A stretch of 64,000 bases of DNA from DATMER01 sp031390755. GTDB lineage: Bacteria; Acidobacteriota; Thermoanaerobaculia; Multivoradales; UBA5704. The notes under the pieces were generated by a model, which saw only the letters and a program-made list of their open reading frames with translations, searched no databases and had not been told where the DNA came from. The stretch spans positions 124,001-188,000 of the forward strand of contig JANMTS010000105.1 in the NCBI GenBank assembly GCA_031390755.1, in the 5' to 3' direction. Position numbers and translations under genes: made by a program. This document shows positions 42,578-51,309 of the stretch, piece by piece (the first letter of the stretch is position 1; every line of letters begins with the position of its first letter).

Positions 42578-43987
42578 ATGACGCTCCGACATCTAGACGA
42601 CCGCGACGCCTCCCGCCTCATCTGGATCTTCTTTGCCGTCGGACTGGCGATCTCGATCGCCATGGTGGTCCGCAGCCAGGTCGGCGGCGACCAGCTCAAC
42701 CTGCTGGCCCGGGGCTGGCTGCTGGCCGACGAGGGGCGGTGGATCTCCTACGGCAACCCGATGTCGACCGGCGGCAAGGCGCCCGGCGGCATCACGAGCG
42801 TGCTGGTCGGACTCCCGCTGATGATCTGGCGGGATCACCGCGCGCCCACCCTGGTCGTGCTGCTCTGCCACATCCTGGCGTTCTGGCTGCTGGACCGGAC
42901 CCTGCGGCGGATCGTGAGCCCGGCCGAGCGCGTGGTGTTCGCCCTGCTCTACTGGCTCAACCCGTGGCGGATGTACTTCTCGGCCTTCCTCTGGAATCCG
43001 AACTATCTGTTCCTGGCCGGCGCTCTCCACCTGTGGGCGTGCCTGGAGCAGCGGGAGCGCGCGCGCTTCGTCCCCTCCCTCCTTCTGGGAGCGGGGCTCA
43101 TGCTGGCGCTCCAGGTCCATGCCTCGTTCCTGCTGCTGGCCGTGTCCTCGCTGCTGCTCTGGCTGCGCGGCTGGTTCCGGCCGCACTGGACGGCGGGCAT
43201 CCTCGGCGCCGCGGTCGCCGCGATCCCGCTGGTCCCCTACGTGCGCGACCTGCTGGCCGAGCCTGCGATTCTGACGGATGCGGACAAGGGCTTCCTCGGG
43301 CGCGGCCTTCTCTACGTCTTTCCGTTGGTGCGCGGCCTGGTCTACTGGCTGCGCTACTCGTCGCTGTACCTCTCGGAGAAGGCGCTGCGGTTCGACTTCG
43401 GGGACTTCCTGGCCGCGGACGCGGGCGCCCGGGTGGGGCGCTGGGTCTCCGTGGCGACCAGTGCCCTCCTGCCCCTGACCGCCGTGCTTCCCTTCCTGGC
43501 GAACCTGCGGCTCTGGAGAAGGTACGGCCGCCGGCGCGCGTTCAAGCTGAGACGGCGGCTCCCGTCCGGCGCCTCGGACCGGGACTGGCTCAAGGGGTAT
43601 GCGCTGTGGACCTTCCTGGCGGCGGCCGCGGTCTTCGCGGCGTCCCCCACGACCATCATGATGTGGCAGGCGCTGATCGTCCTCCACGCCGCCGTGCTGC
43701 CGCTGATGCTCTGGGTCGGGGGATCGCTGAGATTGCTGCGAAGCCGGTGGTCCGGCCGGGTGGAGCGGGGAGTCTGGATCTACGCCGCGGCGTCGCTCGC
43801 CGTCCTCGTATTGATCCCGCTCGGCAGCACTCACTATCGCTGCGCCGGGCACGACGGATCGGACAGCTACGGCCTGGCGCTCCGGCACGACCACAGGATG
43901 CTGCACGAGCTGCACATCCATGCCACCTGCCCGCTGCCGGTGAACGACCCGAAGGGCTGGTGGCCGGACGTGCTGCCCGAGCGGTGA
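42578..43987 (+). CDS. Polytopic membrane protein, GT-C/GT39-like
   Basis: 469 residues with about ten membrane helices and the only plus-strand polysaccharide-type gene here. An early Asp/Asn-rich loop (QVGGDQLNLLARGWLLADEG, STGGKAPGG) follows helix 1, as in polyprenyl-sugar-dependent GT-C enzymes. LLYWLNPWRMYFSAFLWNPN is typical of PMT-like proteins. The C-terminal soluble region is short (HDGSDSYGLALRHDHRM). It is divergent from the preceding membrane-protein gene with 48 bp between starts, so both may share a promoter region. No Shine-Dalgarno is obvious. Confidence 0.7.
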   Translation: MTLRHLDDRDASRLIWIFFAVGLAISIAMVVRSQVGGDQLNLLARGWLLADEGRWISYGNPMSTGGKAPGGITSVLVGLPLMIWRDHRAPTLVVLLCHILAFWLLDRTLRRIVSPAERVVFALLYWLNPWRMYFSAFLWNPNYLFLAGALHLWACLEQRERARFVPSLLLGAGLMLALQVHASFLLLAVSSLLLWLRGWFRPHWTAGILGAAVAAIPLVPYVRDLLAEPAILTDADKGFLGRGLLYVFPLVRGLVYWLRYSSLYLSEKALRFDFGDFLAADAGARVGRWVSVATSALLPLTAVLPFLANLRLWRRYGRRRAFKLRRRLPSGASDRDWLKGYALWTFLAAAAVFAASPTTIMMWQALIVLHAAVLPLMLWVGGSLRLLRSRWSGRVERGVWIYAAASLAVLVLIPLGSTHYRCAGHDGSDSYGLALRHDHRMLHELHIHATCPLPVNDPKGWWPDVLPER

Positions 43988-44026
43988 CCCGGGCAGGCCT
44001 GCGAATCTCTCAGGCGGTCAGGTCAG

Positions 44027-44689
44027 TCAGGTCAGCATCGCCTTCAGCTCGGCCAGATCCGCCGCGAGCTGCGCGACCACGGACTCCAGGCGCTCGACCC
44101 GGGCGGAGAGGGCGCCTGCGCCGCCTGCGGAAACCCGGTCCGGCACCGCGGGCTCGGCGAGGGGAGCCGCCTCGGCCGGTTCGGCGATCTCGCCCACCAG
44201 GTGGATCCAGCGGTTCTCCTTCTGACCGGGGCGGCGGGGCAGCTCGCGGACCAGCGGCTCGTCGATGCCGGCCATGCTCTGGAGGGAGGCTTCGACCTCC
44301 TGGACCGAGGAGAAGGGGTGCATCCGGTCGCTGCGGGTGCGCAGCTCGCCCGGCGTCTGGGCGCCGCGCAGCAGGAGCAGCGTCATCAGGGCCTTGCCGG
44401 CCCGGTCCAGGCCCCAGCGGCGGACCACGCTCTGCTGCCACTTCTCGCTGCGCGCCCCTTCCGTGCGCCAGACCAGCACCTCCTGGCGCAGCCGCTCCAG
44501 CGCCTCGACGACCTGGCCCTCGGTGAGATCCGTCACCGGCTCGCGGTTCGTCTTCTGGTTGCAGCCGGAGAGAACGGAGCTCACGGTGAGCGGACAGGCC
44601 TCCGGAGTCGTCTGCTCCTTCTCCATGAGGACGCCGAGAACCCGGATCTCCGCCGGGTCGAGCTGCCGTGGAATGCGTGTCGAAGCCAA
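44027..44689 (-). CDS. yceH: YceH / DUF480 family protein
   Basis: 220 residues from TTG 44689. GGAGGAG lies about 8 bp upstream (44697-44703), so TTG is preferred over the in-frame ATG at 44719, which would place that sequence inside the gene. The two winged-helix domains of the family are clear: LDPAEIRVLGVLMEKEQTTP, YPLTV-like CPLTVSSVLSGCNQKTNREP, then VRRWGLDRAGKALMTLLLLR, AQTPGELRTRSDRMHPF. It ends with a coiled-coil helix (RVERLESVVAQLAADLAEL). A cytoplasmic protein of unknown function that is widely conserved in proteobacteria and acidobacteria. Confidence 0.9.
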   Translation of the reverse strand: MASTRIPRQLDPAEIRVLGVLMEKEQTTPEACPLTVSSVLSGCNQKTNREPVTDLTEGQVVEALERLRQEVLVWRTEGARSEKWQQSVVRRWGLDRAGKALMTLLLLRGAQTPGELRTRSDRMHPFSSVQEVEASLQSMAGIDEPLVRELPRRPGQKENRWIHLVGEIAEPAEAAPLAEPAVPDRVSAGGAGALSARVERLESVVAQLAADLAELKAMLT

Positions 44690-44696
44690 AGTGGTA

Positions 44697-44703
44697 TCTC
44701 CTC
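44697..44703 (-). promoter_or_regulatory. Strong ribosome binding site for yceH
   Basis: On the minus strand this reads GGAGGAG and lies about 8 bp before TTG 44689. It decides the start of the gene in favour of TTG. Confidence 0.7.
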
Positions 44704-44719
44704 CAAAAGCGTCCTTCAA

Positions 44720-45098
44720 AAGGGCATCTTACCGTCCGGCCCGGTCTTCAGCGTCTCACCCCTTGCTTTTTCCTTCGGCCGATGCCACCATGCTCCCAAC
44801 GAATGGTTTCCAAGCTGTGCAGTGTTCGAGGACAGAGCGTCCGCCTGATCTTTCCGCTATCGTAGCAAATCGTCCACAGCTCAAATCCCCGTATTTCAGA
44901 CACTGGCAGTTTCATGCGTGGGAGCAAGAGACCAGACAGCGAGACCTGGGCGGAAGAGTCTGCGCACCCGGCACCGGAGGTTCGGCTCCTTCCGTAAGGG
45001 GCCATGGAGTCTTGTTTTTTTCTGAGTCCCTCTTGGAAGGGGCGGAGGTTGCCGCGGCGACGCGGCGCAACGGAAACACATGTTTCAAGGAGCAGAGT
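44720..45098. other. 379-bp region between yceH and the cold-shock gene
   Basis: This is the longest stretch here without a gene. It has lower GC and more T-runs than its surroundings. It must hold the promoters for yceH (leftward) and the cold-shock gene (rightward). No near-consensus -35/-10 pair is evident by eye. A long structured leader, as in cspA mRNAs, is possible but not shown. AAGGAG at 45087-45092 is the ribosome binding site for the cold-shock gene. Confidence 0.5.
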
Positions 45099-45305
45099 AT
45101 GGCTGAAGAAGGTGTCGTCAAGTGGTTCAATGATGCGAAGGGCTATGGGTTCATCGTGCGGCAGCAGGGACCGGACGTTTTCGTCCACCATGCGTCGATC
45201 ATCGCCGAGGGCTTCCGCACCCTCAGCGAAGGGGACAAGGTGACCTTCGAGGTAATCGAAGGGCCGAAGGGTCTCCAGGCGAAGAACGTCATGAAGGTCG
45301 CCTGA
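45099..45305 (+). CDS. Cold-shock domain protein (CspA family)
   Basis: 68 residues, full length for the family. GVVKWFNDAKGYGFIV contains the RNP1 motif, and PDVFVHHASIIAEGFRTL contains RNP2. The sequence ends KGLQAKNVMKVA. It binds single-stranded RNA/DNA and acts as an RNA chaperone. AAGGAG lies 6 bp before the ATG. A GC-rich hairpin follows the gene. Confidence 0.97.
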   Translation: MAEEGVVKWFNDAKGYGFIVRQQGPDVFVHHASIIAEGFRTLSEGDKVTFEVIEGPKGLQAKNVMKVA

Positions 45306-45327
45306 GCCACGTCCTTTTTCGCGGTTA

Positions 45328-45366
45328 ACATCGCCCCGGTGGGATCTCTTCCCCCCGGGGCGATGT
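45328..45366 (+). terminator. Hairpin after the cold-shock gene
   Basis: A perfect 12-bp stem (45328-45339 paired with 45355-45366) with a 15-base loop. There is no good T-run after it, so factor-independent termination would be inefficient. Confidence 0.5.
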
Positions 45367-45367
45367 C

Positions 45368-45401
45368 ATTTGAGGGGATCGGCTATTTGAGGGGATCGGC
45401 T
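45368..45401. repeat. Two perfect 17-bp tandem copies
   Basis: ATTTGAGGGGATCGGCT is repeated twice without a gap, right after the hairpin and before the ftsB-like gene end. Confidence 0.8.
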
Positions 45402-45423
45402 ATTTCAGGAGCCTGGCGAGGCG

Positions 45424-45720
45424 TTACTTGGGCAGCTCGACGATGACGTCGCCCGGCCGGACCATGCCGAGATCCTCGCGGGCCCGCCGTTCCAGGGTGC
45501 CAGGGTCGCTGCGGAGGCGCTCGATGCGGCCGTGCAGCTCCTCGATCCGTCCCTGGGTCTTCCCGATGCGGGTCTCGAGAAGCAGCTGCCGCTCCCGGGC
45601 GGAGGAGAGGTCGTGGTAGCTGCGCCAGGCCGCGATCCCCAGGATGGCGACGAACAGGATGACGCTGACGCCCAGCACCGGGCGGAACGAATCGGGCCGG
45701 CTGGGCGTGATCTGAATCAC
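45424..45720 (-). CDS. FtsB/DivIC-type septum formation initiator
   Basis: 98 residues from GTG 45720, which overlaps the enolase stop as GTGA. One membrane helix (about 16-32, VLGVSVILFVAILGIAA), a coiled coil (RQLLLETRIGKTQGRIEELH), then ERRAREDLGMVRPGDVIVEL, the typical FtsB C-terminus. It is a bitopic inner-membrane protein in the divisome with FtsL and FtsQ. The eno-ftsB order is widely conserved in Gram-negative bacteria. Confidence 0.9.
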   Translation of the reverse strand: MIQITPSRPDSFRPVLGVSVILFVAILGIAAWRSYHDLSSARERQLLLETRIGKTQGRIEELHGRIERLRSDPGTLERRAREDLGMVRPGDVIVELPK

Positions 45721-47018
45721 GGGGTCCAGCGAGGAAACGCCGCGGCTCCTGGGAAGAAGGCCACGTTGTCCAGCTCCTCTTCGATGCGCAGCAGACGGTT
45801 GTACTTGGCGACCCGGTCGCTGCGGCAGGGGGCGCCCGTCTTGATCTGCCCGCTGCGCGTGGCGACGGCCAGGTCGGCGATGGTGGTGTCCTCGGTCTCG
45901 CCGGAACGGTGGCTGAGGATGTTCGCGTAGGCGTGGGTCTTGGCCATCTCGACCGCTTCCAGCGTCTCCGTCAGCGTGCCGATCTGGTTGACCTTCACGA
46001 GCAGCGCGTTGGCGAGACCGTCGCGGATGCCCTTGGCCAGGATCTCCGGATTGGTGACGAAGAGGTCGTCGCCCACGAGCTGCGTGCGGGCGCCGAGCTC
46101 CTGGGTCAGCTCCTTCCAGCCGGCGTGGTCGTTCTCCGCCAGACCGTCCTCGATCGAGATCAGCGGGTAGGCGTCGATCCAATCCCGGTAGAGCCCGATC
46201 AGGTCGGCGCTGGACAGGCCGGTCCGGCCCTCGCCCGCCAGGGCGTAGGTGATCCGGTCGCCCTTCTTCGATTCGACCATCTCGCTCGCGGCCACGTCGA
46301 GAGCCAATGCAATGTCACGGCCAGGCTTGTAGCCGGCCGCCTCGATGGCCTTCATCAGGAGGTCGAGGGCGTCGCGGTTGCTCTTGAGGTTCGGCGCGAA
46401 GCCGCCCTCGTCGCCCACCGCGGTGACCATCTTCTCCTTCTTCAGGATCTGCTTGAGCGTGTGGTAGACCTCGACGCCGGCCCGCAGCGCTTCCGAGAAC
46501 CGGTCGAAGCCGATCGGGACGAGCATGAACTCCTGCACGTCGATCGAGTTGTCCGCATGGGCGCCGCCGTTGAGCACGTTGAGCAGCGGCACGGGCAGGA
46601 CGGTCGCCGCCGGGCCGCCCAGGTAGGCGTAGAGCGGCAGGCCGCTCGCCTCGGCCGCTGCGCGGGCGAGGGCCAGGGACACGCCGAGCGTCGCGTTGGC
46701 GCCGAGCCGGCTCTTGTCGGGAGTGCCGTCCAGGTCGATCAGGAGCTTGTCGATGCGCGCCTGGTCGCGGGCGTCGAGACCGTGCAGCACGGGCGCGATC
46801 TCCGACGTGACGTTTTCGACCGCCTTGGCGACACCCTTGCCGAGATACCGCTTGCCGCCGTCGCGCAGCTCCAGGGCCTCGCGCTCGCCGGTCGACGCGC
46901 CGGACGGCACGGACGCCCGTCCCCCGACGCCGCCGTCGAGGATGCAATCCACCTCAAGGGTCGGGTTTCCTCTGGAATCGAGGATCTCCCGAGCCACGAT
47001 CTCTTCGATGACGAACAT
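45717..47018 (-). CDS. eno: Enolase (2-phosphoglycerate dehydratase)
   Basis: 433 residues, full length. IVAREILDSRGNPTLEVD at the N-terminus, SGASTGEREALELRD (mobile loop), VGDEGGFAPNL, SIEDGLAENDHAGW (metal-binding Glu), VKVNQIGTLTE (catalytic Lys region) and LSHRSGETEDTTIADLAVA. It converts 2-phosphoglycerate to phosphoenolpyruvate in glycolysis. The C-terminal tail (GAAAFPRWTP) extends a little beyond the domain. It is translationally coupled to the ftsB-like gene downstream. Confidence 0.98.
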   Translation of the reverse strand: MFVIEEIVAREILDSRGNPTLEVDCILDGGVGGRASVPSGASTGEREALELRDGGKRYLGKGVAKAVENVTSEIAPVLHGLDARDQARIDKLLIDLDGTPDKSRLGANATLGVSLALARAAAEASGLPLYAYLGGPAATVLPVPLLNVLNGGAHADNSIDVQEFMLVPIGFDRFSEALRAGVEVYHTLKQILKKEKMVTAVGDEGGFAPNLKSNRDALDLLMKAIEAAGYKPGRDIALALDVAASEMVESKKGDRITYALAGEGRTGLSSADLIGLYRDWIDAYPLISIEDGLAENDHAGWKELTQELGARTQLVGDDLFVTNPEILAKGIRDGLANALLVKVNQIGTLTETLEAVEMAKTHAYANILSHRSGETEDTTIADLAVATRSGQIKTGAPCRSDRVAKYNRLLRIEEELDNVAFFPGAAAFPRWTP

Positions 47019-47174
47019 TTTCCCACTCCTCCCGGAAGCGCGGCTTCGAGCAAGCCCAAGCCATGGAAGATTATCCGCAAAAGCCCCATGGGCTCAAGCA
47101 CTTTCATCGAATAAGGCGCCTGCGAAGGCCGAAATGTTAGACTCCCGCGTCCGACGATGCGCGAGGATCCCCGT

Positions 47175-47819
47175 ATGTCCGCTGAAACGTCCGCCGATTC
47201 CACCCCATCGCCCGCCCCTCTCCGGCTTCACGTCGGCAGCGGCTCGGCGCGCCTCGAAGGGTGGGTCAACATGGATTATCAGGATCTGCCGGGCGTCGAT
47301 GTGGTCTGCGACGTGACCCGGGGCCTGGGCTTCTCGGACGCCGAGGCGGTCTTCGCCGAGCACTTCCTGGAGCACCTGGCCCTGGCCGACGCCGTGAATT
47401 TCCTGGAGGAGTGCCACCGCGTCCTGGCCCCGGGCGGCTGGGTGCGGCTGTCCACGCCGAACCTGGAGTGGGTCTGGCACACGCACTACCGGCTGGACAT
47501 GACGGTCGACGAGAAGCGCCGCGCCGCCCTGCGGCTCAACCGGGCCTTCCACGGCTGGCGCCACCAGTTCCTCTGGAACCAGGACTTCCTGACAGAGGCT
47601 CTCACCGCGGCCGGGTTCGACCTGGTGCGCTGGTGCCGCTACGGCGAGAGCGAGCTGCCGGTCTTCCAGGGGATCGAGCGCCACGAGATCTACTCGGACA
47701 GCTCGGACCTCCCCCACGTCCTCATCGTGGAGGCGCGCAAGGGCGAGCCCCGCGCCGACCTCCTCGTCCGTCTCCGCGACCGGATCGACGGCGACTACGT
47801 GATTCACTTGACGGACTGA
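47175..47819 (+). CDS. SAM-dependent methyltransferase
   Basis: 214 residues from the ATG at 47175, with AGGA 7 bp upstream; an ATG at 47157 is a weaker alternative. LRLHVGSGSARLEGWVNMDY is motif I with the usual acidic end, GVDVVCDVTRGLGFSD, FAEHFLEHLALADAVNFL, CHRVLAPGGWVRLSTPNLEW and GFDLVRWCRYGESEL follow. This is the COG4627-type predicted methyltransferase. It is six bases upstream of a sulfatase-superfamily lipoprotein gene and may be co-transcribed with it. Substrate unknown. Confidence 0.85.
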   Translation: MSAETSADSTPSPAPLRLHVGSGSARLEGWVNMDYQDLPGVDVVCDVTRGLGFSDAEAVFAEHFLEHLALADAVNFLEECHRVLAPGGWVRLSTPNLEWVWHTHYRLDMTVDEKRRAALRLNRAFHGWRHQFLWNQDFLTEALTAAGFDLVRWCRYGESELPVFQGIERHEIYSDSSDLPHVLIVEARKGEPRADLLVRLRDRIDGDYVIHLTD

Positions 47820-47825
47820 GAAACG

Positions 47826-49193
47826 ATGACCCGGCGAAGCCTCTTCATCCTCGTCCCCGCCGCGCTCCTGCTCGGAACGCTTGGCGCGCTCGGCGCCTGT
47901 TCGAAGACCGACTCGGCCGGGGCGGGCGCGCCGCGCAACGTGATCGTCGTCCTGGTCGACACGCTGCGCGCCGATCACCTGGGCATCTACGGCTACAGCC
48001 GCCCGACCAGCCCGAACGTCGACGCCTTCGCGCGCGAGTCGCTCCTGTTCCAGAACGCCCGCAGCCAGGCGTCGTGCACGTTCCCGTCGGCGAATTCGAT
48101 TCTGACCTCGCGCTATCCGTCGGCCTTCCTCGGTCAGCCGTCCGAGCGTGCCCTGGGCATTCCGGCCGACATCCCGTCGATCGCCGAGATCCTGAGCGAG
48201 CGCGGCTACCGGACGGCCGCGGTCTCGTCGAGCCCGGTGGTGCGCAACACGCCCGGCCGCTTCAATCCCGGCGCTGGCTTCGGCCGCGGCTTCGAGAGCT
48301 TCCACGAGGACTGCGTCTGGAAGTCCGCCGCCTGCGTGAACCGCGCGGCCCTGCCGCTGATCCAGTCCAAGGACGAGCGGCCGTTCTTCCTCTATCTTCA
48401 TTACCTGGACCCGCACGGTCCCTATGCGCCGCCGAAGAACCAGGCGCGGCGGTGGGCGCTGGGCAAGCCGGACAAGAAGTTCGTGCGCGACGGCAACCCC
48501 AATCCGATCGGCGACATGCTCTACAAAGGCGCGGCCGACCCCGGGGCCACGAAGGCGGACCTCCAGTACCTGATGGATCTGTACGACGAGGAGATCGCCT
48601 TCTTCGACAGCCAGTTCGCCCTGCTCCTGGCGGAGCTGAAGACGTCCGGGCGGCTGGACGACACGATGATCGTGTTCATCTCCGATCACGGCGAGGAGTT
48701 TCTGGAGCACGGCCACATCAAGCACTGCCGGACGCTCTTCGACACCTCGATCAAGACGCCGATGATCGTCCACATCCCCGGCGTCGGTCCGAAGACGCTC
48801 GCGCAGCCGGTCCAGAACCTGGACGTGGTGCCGACCCTTCTCGACTATCTGGGGATCGACGAGCAGCTGTCGTTCGAAGGGAAGAGCCTGCGGCCGGTGA
48901 TCGAGGGGACGGGCGAGGTCGACCCGCACCAATACGGGATGCAGGGCACGCTGCGCAGCGCGTCGGACGGCAAGCACAAGCTCATCCACGACCTGGGGAA
49001 GGGGAGCTACGAGCTGTACGACCTGAAGGCCGACTCGGGAGAGTCCCGCGACACGCTGCGGAACGCGCGCCGGATCTTCCACGGTCTGCGGCAGTCGTTG
49101 ACCGCCTGGCTTGGCAAGACCGAGGGCACGGGCAAGGCCGAGGAGAGCCTGGAGGCCGAGCGCAAGCTGCGGTCGCTGGGATATCTGGAATAG
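47826..49193 (+). CDS. Sulfatase-superfamily lipoprotein
   Basis: 455 residues. A signal peptide ends in a lipobox (LGALGACSK, Cys about 25), so the protein is probably anchored to a membrane facing the periplasm. The alkaline-phosphatase fold has VIVVLVDTLRADHLGIYGYS (metal site), SCTFPSANSILTSRYPS, HYLDPHGPYAPP, and IVFISDHGEEFLEHGHIK (second metal site). The nucleophile position is Thr (SCTFPSA), as in the sulfatase-like gene at the left edge, so formylglycine activation is not expected. A phosphotransferase or phosphodiesterase role is plausible. The C-terminal tail ends ERKLRSLGYLE. Confidence 0.88.
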   Translation: MTRRSLFILVPAALLLGTLGALGACSKTDSAGAGAPRNVIVVLVDTLRADHLGIYGYSRPTSPNVDAFARESLLFQNARSQASCTFPSANSILTSRYPSAFLGQPSERALGIPADIPSIAEILSERGYRTAAVSSSPVVRNTPGRFNPGAGFGRGFESFHEDCVWKSAACVNRAALPLIQSKDERPFFLYLHYLDPHGPYAPPKNQARRWALGKPDKKFVRDGNPNPIGDMLYKGAADPGATKADLQYLMDLYDEEIAFFDSQFALLLAELKTSGRLDDTMIVFISDHGEEFLEHGHIKHCRTLFDTSIKTPMIVHIPGVGPKTLAQPVQNLDVVPTLLDYLGIDEQLSFEGKSLRPVIEGTGEVDPHQYGMQGTLRSASDGKHKLIHDLGKGSYELYDLKADSGESRDTLRNARRIFHGLRQSLTAWLGKTEGTGKAEESLEAERKLRSLGYLE

Positions 49194-49210
49194 ACGGAAC
49201 GATTTCGTCG

Positions 49211-49239
49211 TTGACAGACCCGGGGAGTTATGCGAGTAT
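49211..49239 (+). promoter_or_regulatory. Promoter of the initiator tRNA
   Basis: A perfect TTGACA (49211-49216), a 17-bp spacer and GAGTAT (49234-49239). Transcription should start near 49246, at the base of a 6-bp hairpin (CCGCCC / GGGCGG, 49246-49263) in the leader. Confidence 0.75.
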
Positions 49240-49277
49240 CTCCCTCCGCCCTGAGAAGGGCGGGCAGCAAACGGTGA

Positions 49278-49354
<77 letters not shown>

Positions 49355-49392
49355 ATCTTCCCGAACCATCCGCCGCAAGGCGTTCGAATCTG

Positions 49393-49420
49393 AAAAGGCA
49401 GGCTGAAGAGCCTGCCTTTT
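49393..49420. terminator. Intrinsic terminator after the tRNA, possibly bidirectional
   Basis: A 12-bp stem (AAAAGGCAGGCT / AGCCTGCCTTTT) with a GAAG loop, followed by CCTTTTCCC. It serves the tRNA on the plus strand; the flanking A/T runs also suit the secreted-protein gene on the minus strand, which ends at 49449. Confidence 0.9.
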
Positions 49421-49448
49421 CCTTTTCCCGGCCCCTTTCCCGCTTCCC

Positions 49449-49949
49449 CTACTGGAGCCGCAGCGAGAACAGCTTCGGCTGATAGGCCGTCGTGGCCCGA
49501 TAGAGCTGCGCCACGATGTAGTACTCGTAGCGGGTGAAGTCGATCCCCTGGGTGAACGTGCAACTGTTGCAGGTGTTGACCGCGGAGTCGATGCTGGCGA
49601 CGAAGCACAGCTGGAGGGTCGTGCCGTCGCACTTGTCGAGGCGGTAGAGCGTGGCCGAGACCTGGCTGGGCGTGGCGTTGTCGAAGTAGCTGAGCGTCAG
49701 CGTGTTCCAGCCCGGGAAAGCGGTGGCCGAGGTGTCGGTCACATTGAAATAGGCTGTGAACACGCCCACGCCGGTGCCGTTGAACCCGAGATACGGCGGC
49801 GTCAGGGCGTACTGGGTGGTGCCCGACTCGTCGATCACGGCGGTGGTGCCGGCCGCGGTCCAGGGGATGGTCGCGGAGAAGGCGGGTGCTGAGAAGGTGA
49901 GAACGGCGAGCAGCATGGCGCACAACACAAACAGACTCTTTCGGATCAC
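49449..49949 (-). CDS. Small secreted protein, unknown function
   Basis: 166 residues from GTG 49949, with AAGGAGAT about 6 bp upstream. A signal peptide (about 1-26: KSLFVLCAMLLAVLTFSAP, cleavage near AFSA) is followed by a beta-rich domain (PYLGFNGTGVGVFTAYFNV, FPGWNTLTLSYFDNA). It has four cysteines, two of them in a CNSC motif near residue 128, which may form disulfides. No family was recognised. It ends with the Arg/Leu-rich SLRLQ. Transcription probably ends at the shared terminator downstream. Confidence 0.8.
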   Translation of the reverse strand: MIRKSLFVLCAMLLAVLTFSAPAFSATIPWTAAGTTAVIDESGTTQYALTPPYLGFNGTGVGVFTAYFNVTDTSATAFPGWNTLTLSYFDNATPSQVSATLYRLDKCDGTTLQLCFVASIDSAVNTCNSCTFTQGIDFTRYEYYIVAQLYRATTAYQPKLFSLRLQ

Positions 49950-50055
49950 GGAAGATCTCCTTTTCCAGACGACAAGCATGAAGGTGTGATCAGTCACACA
50001 ATCTCGAAGGTGCTTGTCGGCAGGAAAGGTGGGCGCTCCAGCCCGGCCGGATGTT

Positions 50056-51300
50056 TCACTCCGGGGCTGGAGGAACCTGGACCCGAGCCTGCCCCGCCGG
50101 CATCTCGTTGTGCATCTTCAGGGTGAGGAAGCTCACGCTGAGCATCAGCGCCGCGGCGATCCAATAGGGGTAGGGCCTGCCGAAGTGCTGGTAGACGAAG
50201 CCGGCCCAGAGGGGGCCGAGCATTCTGGCGACTCCTCCGAACGACTGCTGCACGCCCAGGATCTGCCCGGTCTCGGCCCGCGCCGTACGCCGGGAGACGA
50301 GGGAGGTCGTGGCCGGGAACAGCAGCGCGGTCCCGACCGGCACGAACAGGACCACGAGGGCGAGCCCCAGGATCCGGTTCGGAATCGGAATCCCGATCAG
50401 GCCGATGGCCAGGGACAGGGCGCCCAGCCGTGTCACTCCCACCTCGCCGAAGCGCCGGACCGCCGGCCCGAGGATCAGAGCCCGCATGACCACCGAGATC
50501 GCGCCGACATAGAGGTAGAAGTGGCCGACGTTCGTCTCGTCGACCCCGAAGGCGTCCTTGAGGTAGAGCCCCAGCGTTCCATTCATGGCCATGAAGGCCA
50601 TCATGCCGATGGTGTAGACCCAGATGAGGGAGCTCACCGGAGAGGTCGGATGGGCCAGAACCTCCAGGAACGACCGCCGCAACGATCGCCGCGGAGCGGG
50701 AGGCGGGCCTGACTGGGCCGCGTGCTCCGCGGTCGTGCTGTACCGCTCCGGCTCGGGCAGCCACTTCCAGGCGAAGAGGACGTTGAGCACGCAGAGCCCG
50801 GCGGCCAGGAAGCCCGGCCCCGACGGGCCGAGATACTTGAAGGCCAGCGAGCCCGCCTCCGGTCCGATCATGACTCCGGCGCTCGTGGCCGCCGTCAGCC
50901 AGCCCAGCGCCCGGGTCCGCTCCTCGGGGCCGACCGCGTCCGCAACATAGGCCTGCACCACGGCCGTGATTCCGCCGCCGGCCCCCTGAACGAGGCGGAA
51001 GGCGAGCAGCAGCCAGAGGCTGGTCGCCATGCCGAAGAGCACGTACGCCACCGCGGCGCCCAGGAGACCCGCCAGGATCAGCGGCCGGCGGCCGAGGCGG
51101 TCGGACAGCCGGCCCCAGAGCGGCGACACCGCGAGCTGGGCGAACGGATGGGCGGCCATAAGGATACCCACCATGGACGCGTCCGCCCCCAGCCTCGTGG
51201 CGTAGAACGGCAGCAGCGGCAGGACGATCGTAAAGCCGATCATGTCCACGAAGACCGTGGCCATGAGCACGCTGATCTGTTTGAGGGAGCGGGACTCCAT
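50056..51300 (-). CDS. MFS multidrug/tetracycline-type exporter
   Basis: 414 residues with 12 predicted membrane helices. The TetA-like signatures are present: FVDMIGFTIVLPLLPFYA in helix 1, and GRLSDRLGRRPLILAGLLGA, the motif A loop between helices 2 and 3; QGAGGGITAVVQAYVADA in helix 4-5 and SAGVMIGPEAGSLAF (motif C region). The C-terminal half repeats the layout (GILGVQQSFGGVARMLGP). The substrate cannot be read from sequence. It follows the ABC importer genes on the same strand with a 9-bp gap. Confidence 0.92.
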   Translation of the reverse strand: MESRSLKQISVLMATVFVDMIGFTIVLPLLPFYATRLGADASMVGILMAAHPFAQLAVSPLWGRLSDRLGRRPLILAGLLGAAVAYVLFGMATSLWLLLAFRLVQGAGGGITAVVQAYVADAVGPEERTRALGWLTAATSAGVMIGPEAGSLAFKYLGPSGPGFLAAGLCVLNVLFAWKWLPEPERYSTTAEHAAQSGPPPAPRRSLRRSFLEVLAHPTSPVSSLIWVYTIGMMAFMAMNGTLGLYLKDAFGVDETNVGHFYLYVGAISVVMRALILGPAVRRFGEVGVTRLGALSLAIGLIGIPIPNRILGLALVVLFVPVGTALLFPATTSLVSRRTARAETGQILGVQQSFGGVARMLGPLWAGFVYQHFGRPYPYWIAAALMLSVSFLTLKMHNEMPAGQARVQVPPAPE

Positions 51301-51309
51301 GGCCAGACC

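Noticed and set aside
45328..45366. Strong intrinsic terminator after the cold-shock gene
   Set aside because: The stem is perfect but no T-run follows on either strand, so it is listed only as a hairpin of modest confidence.
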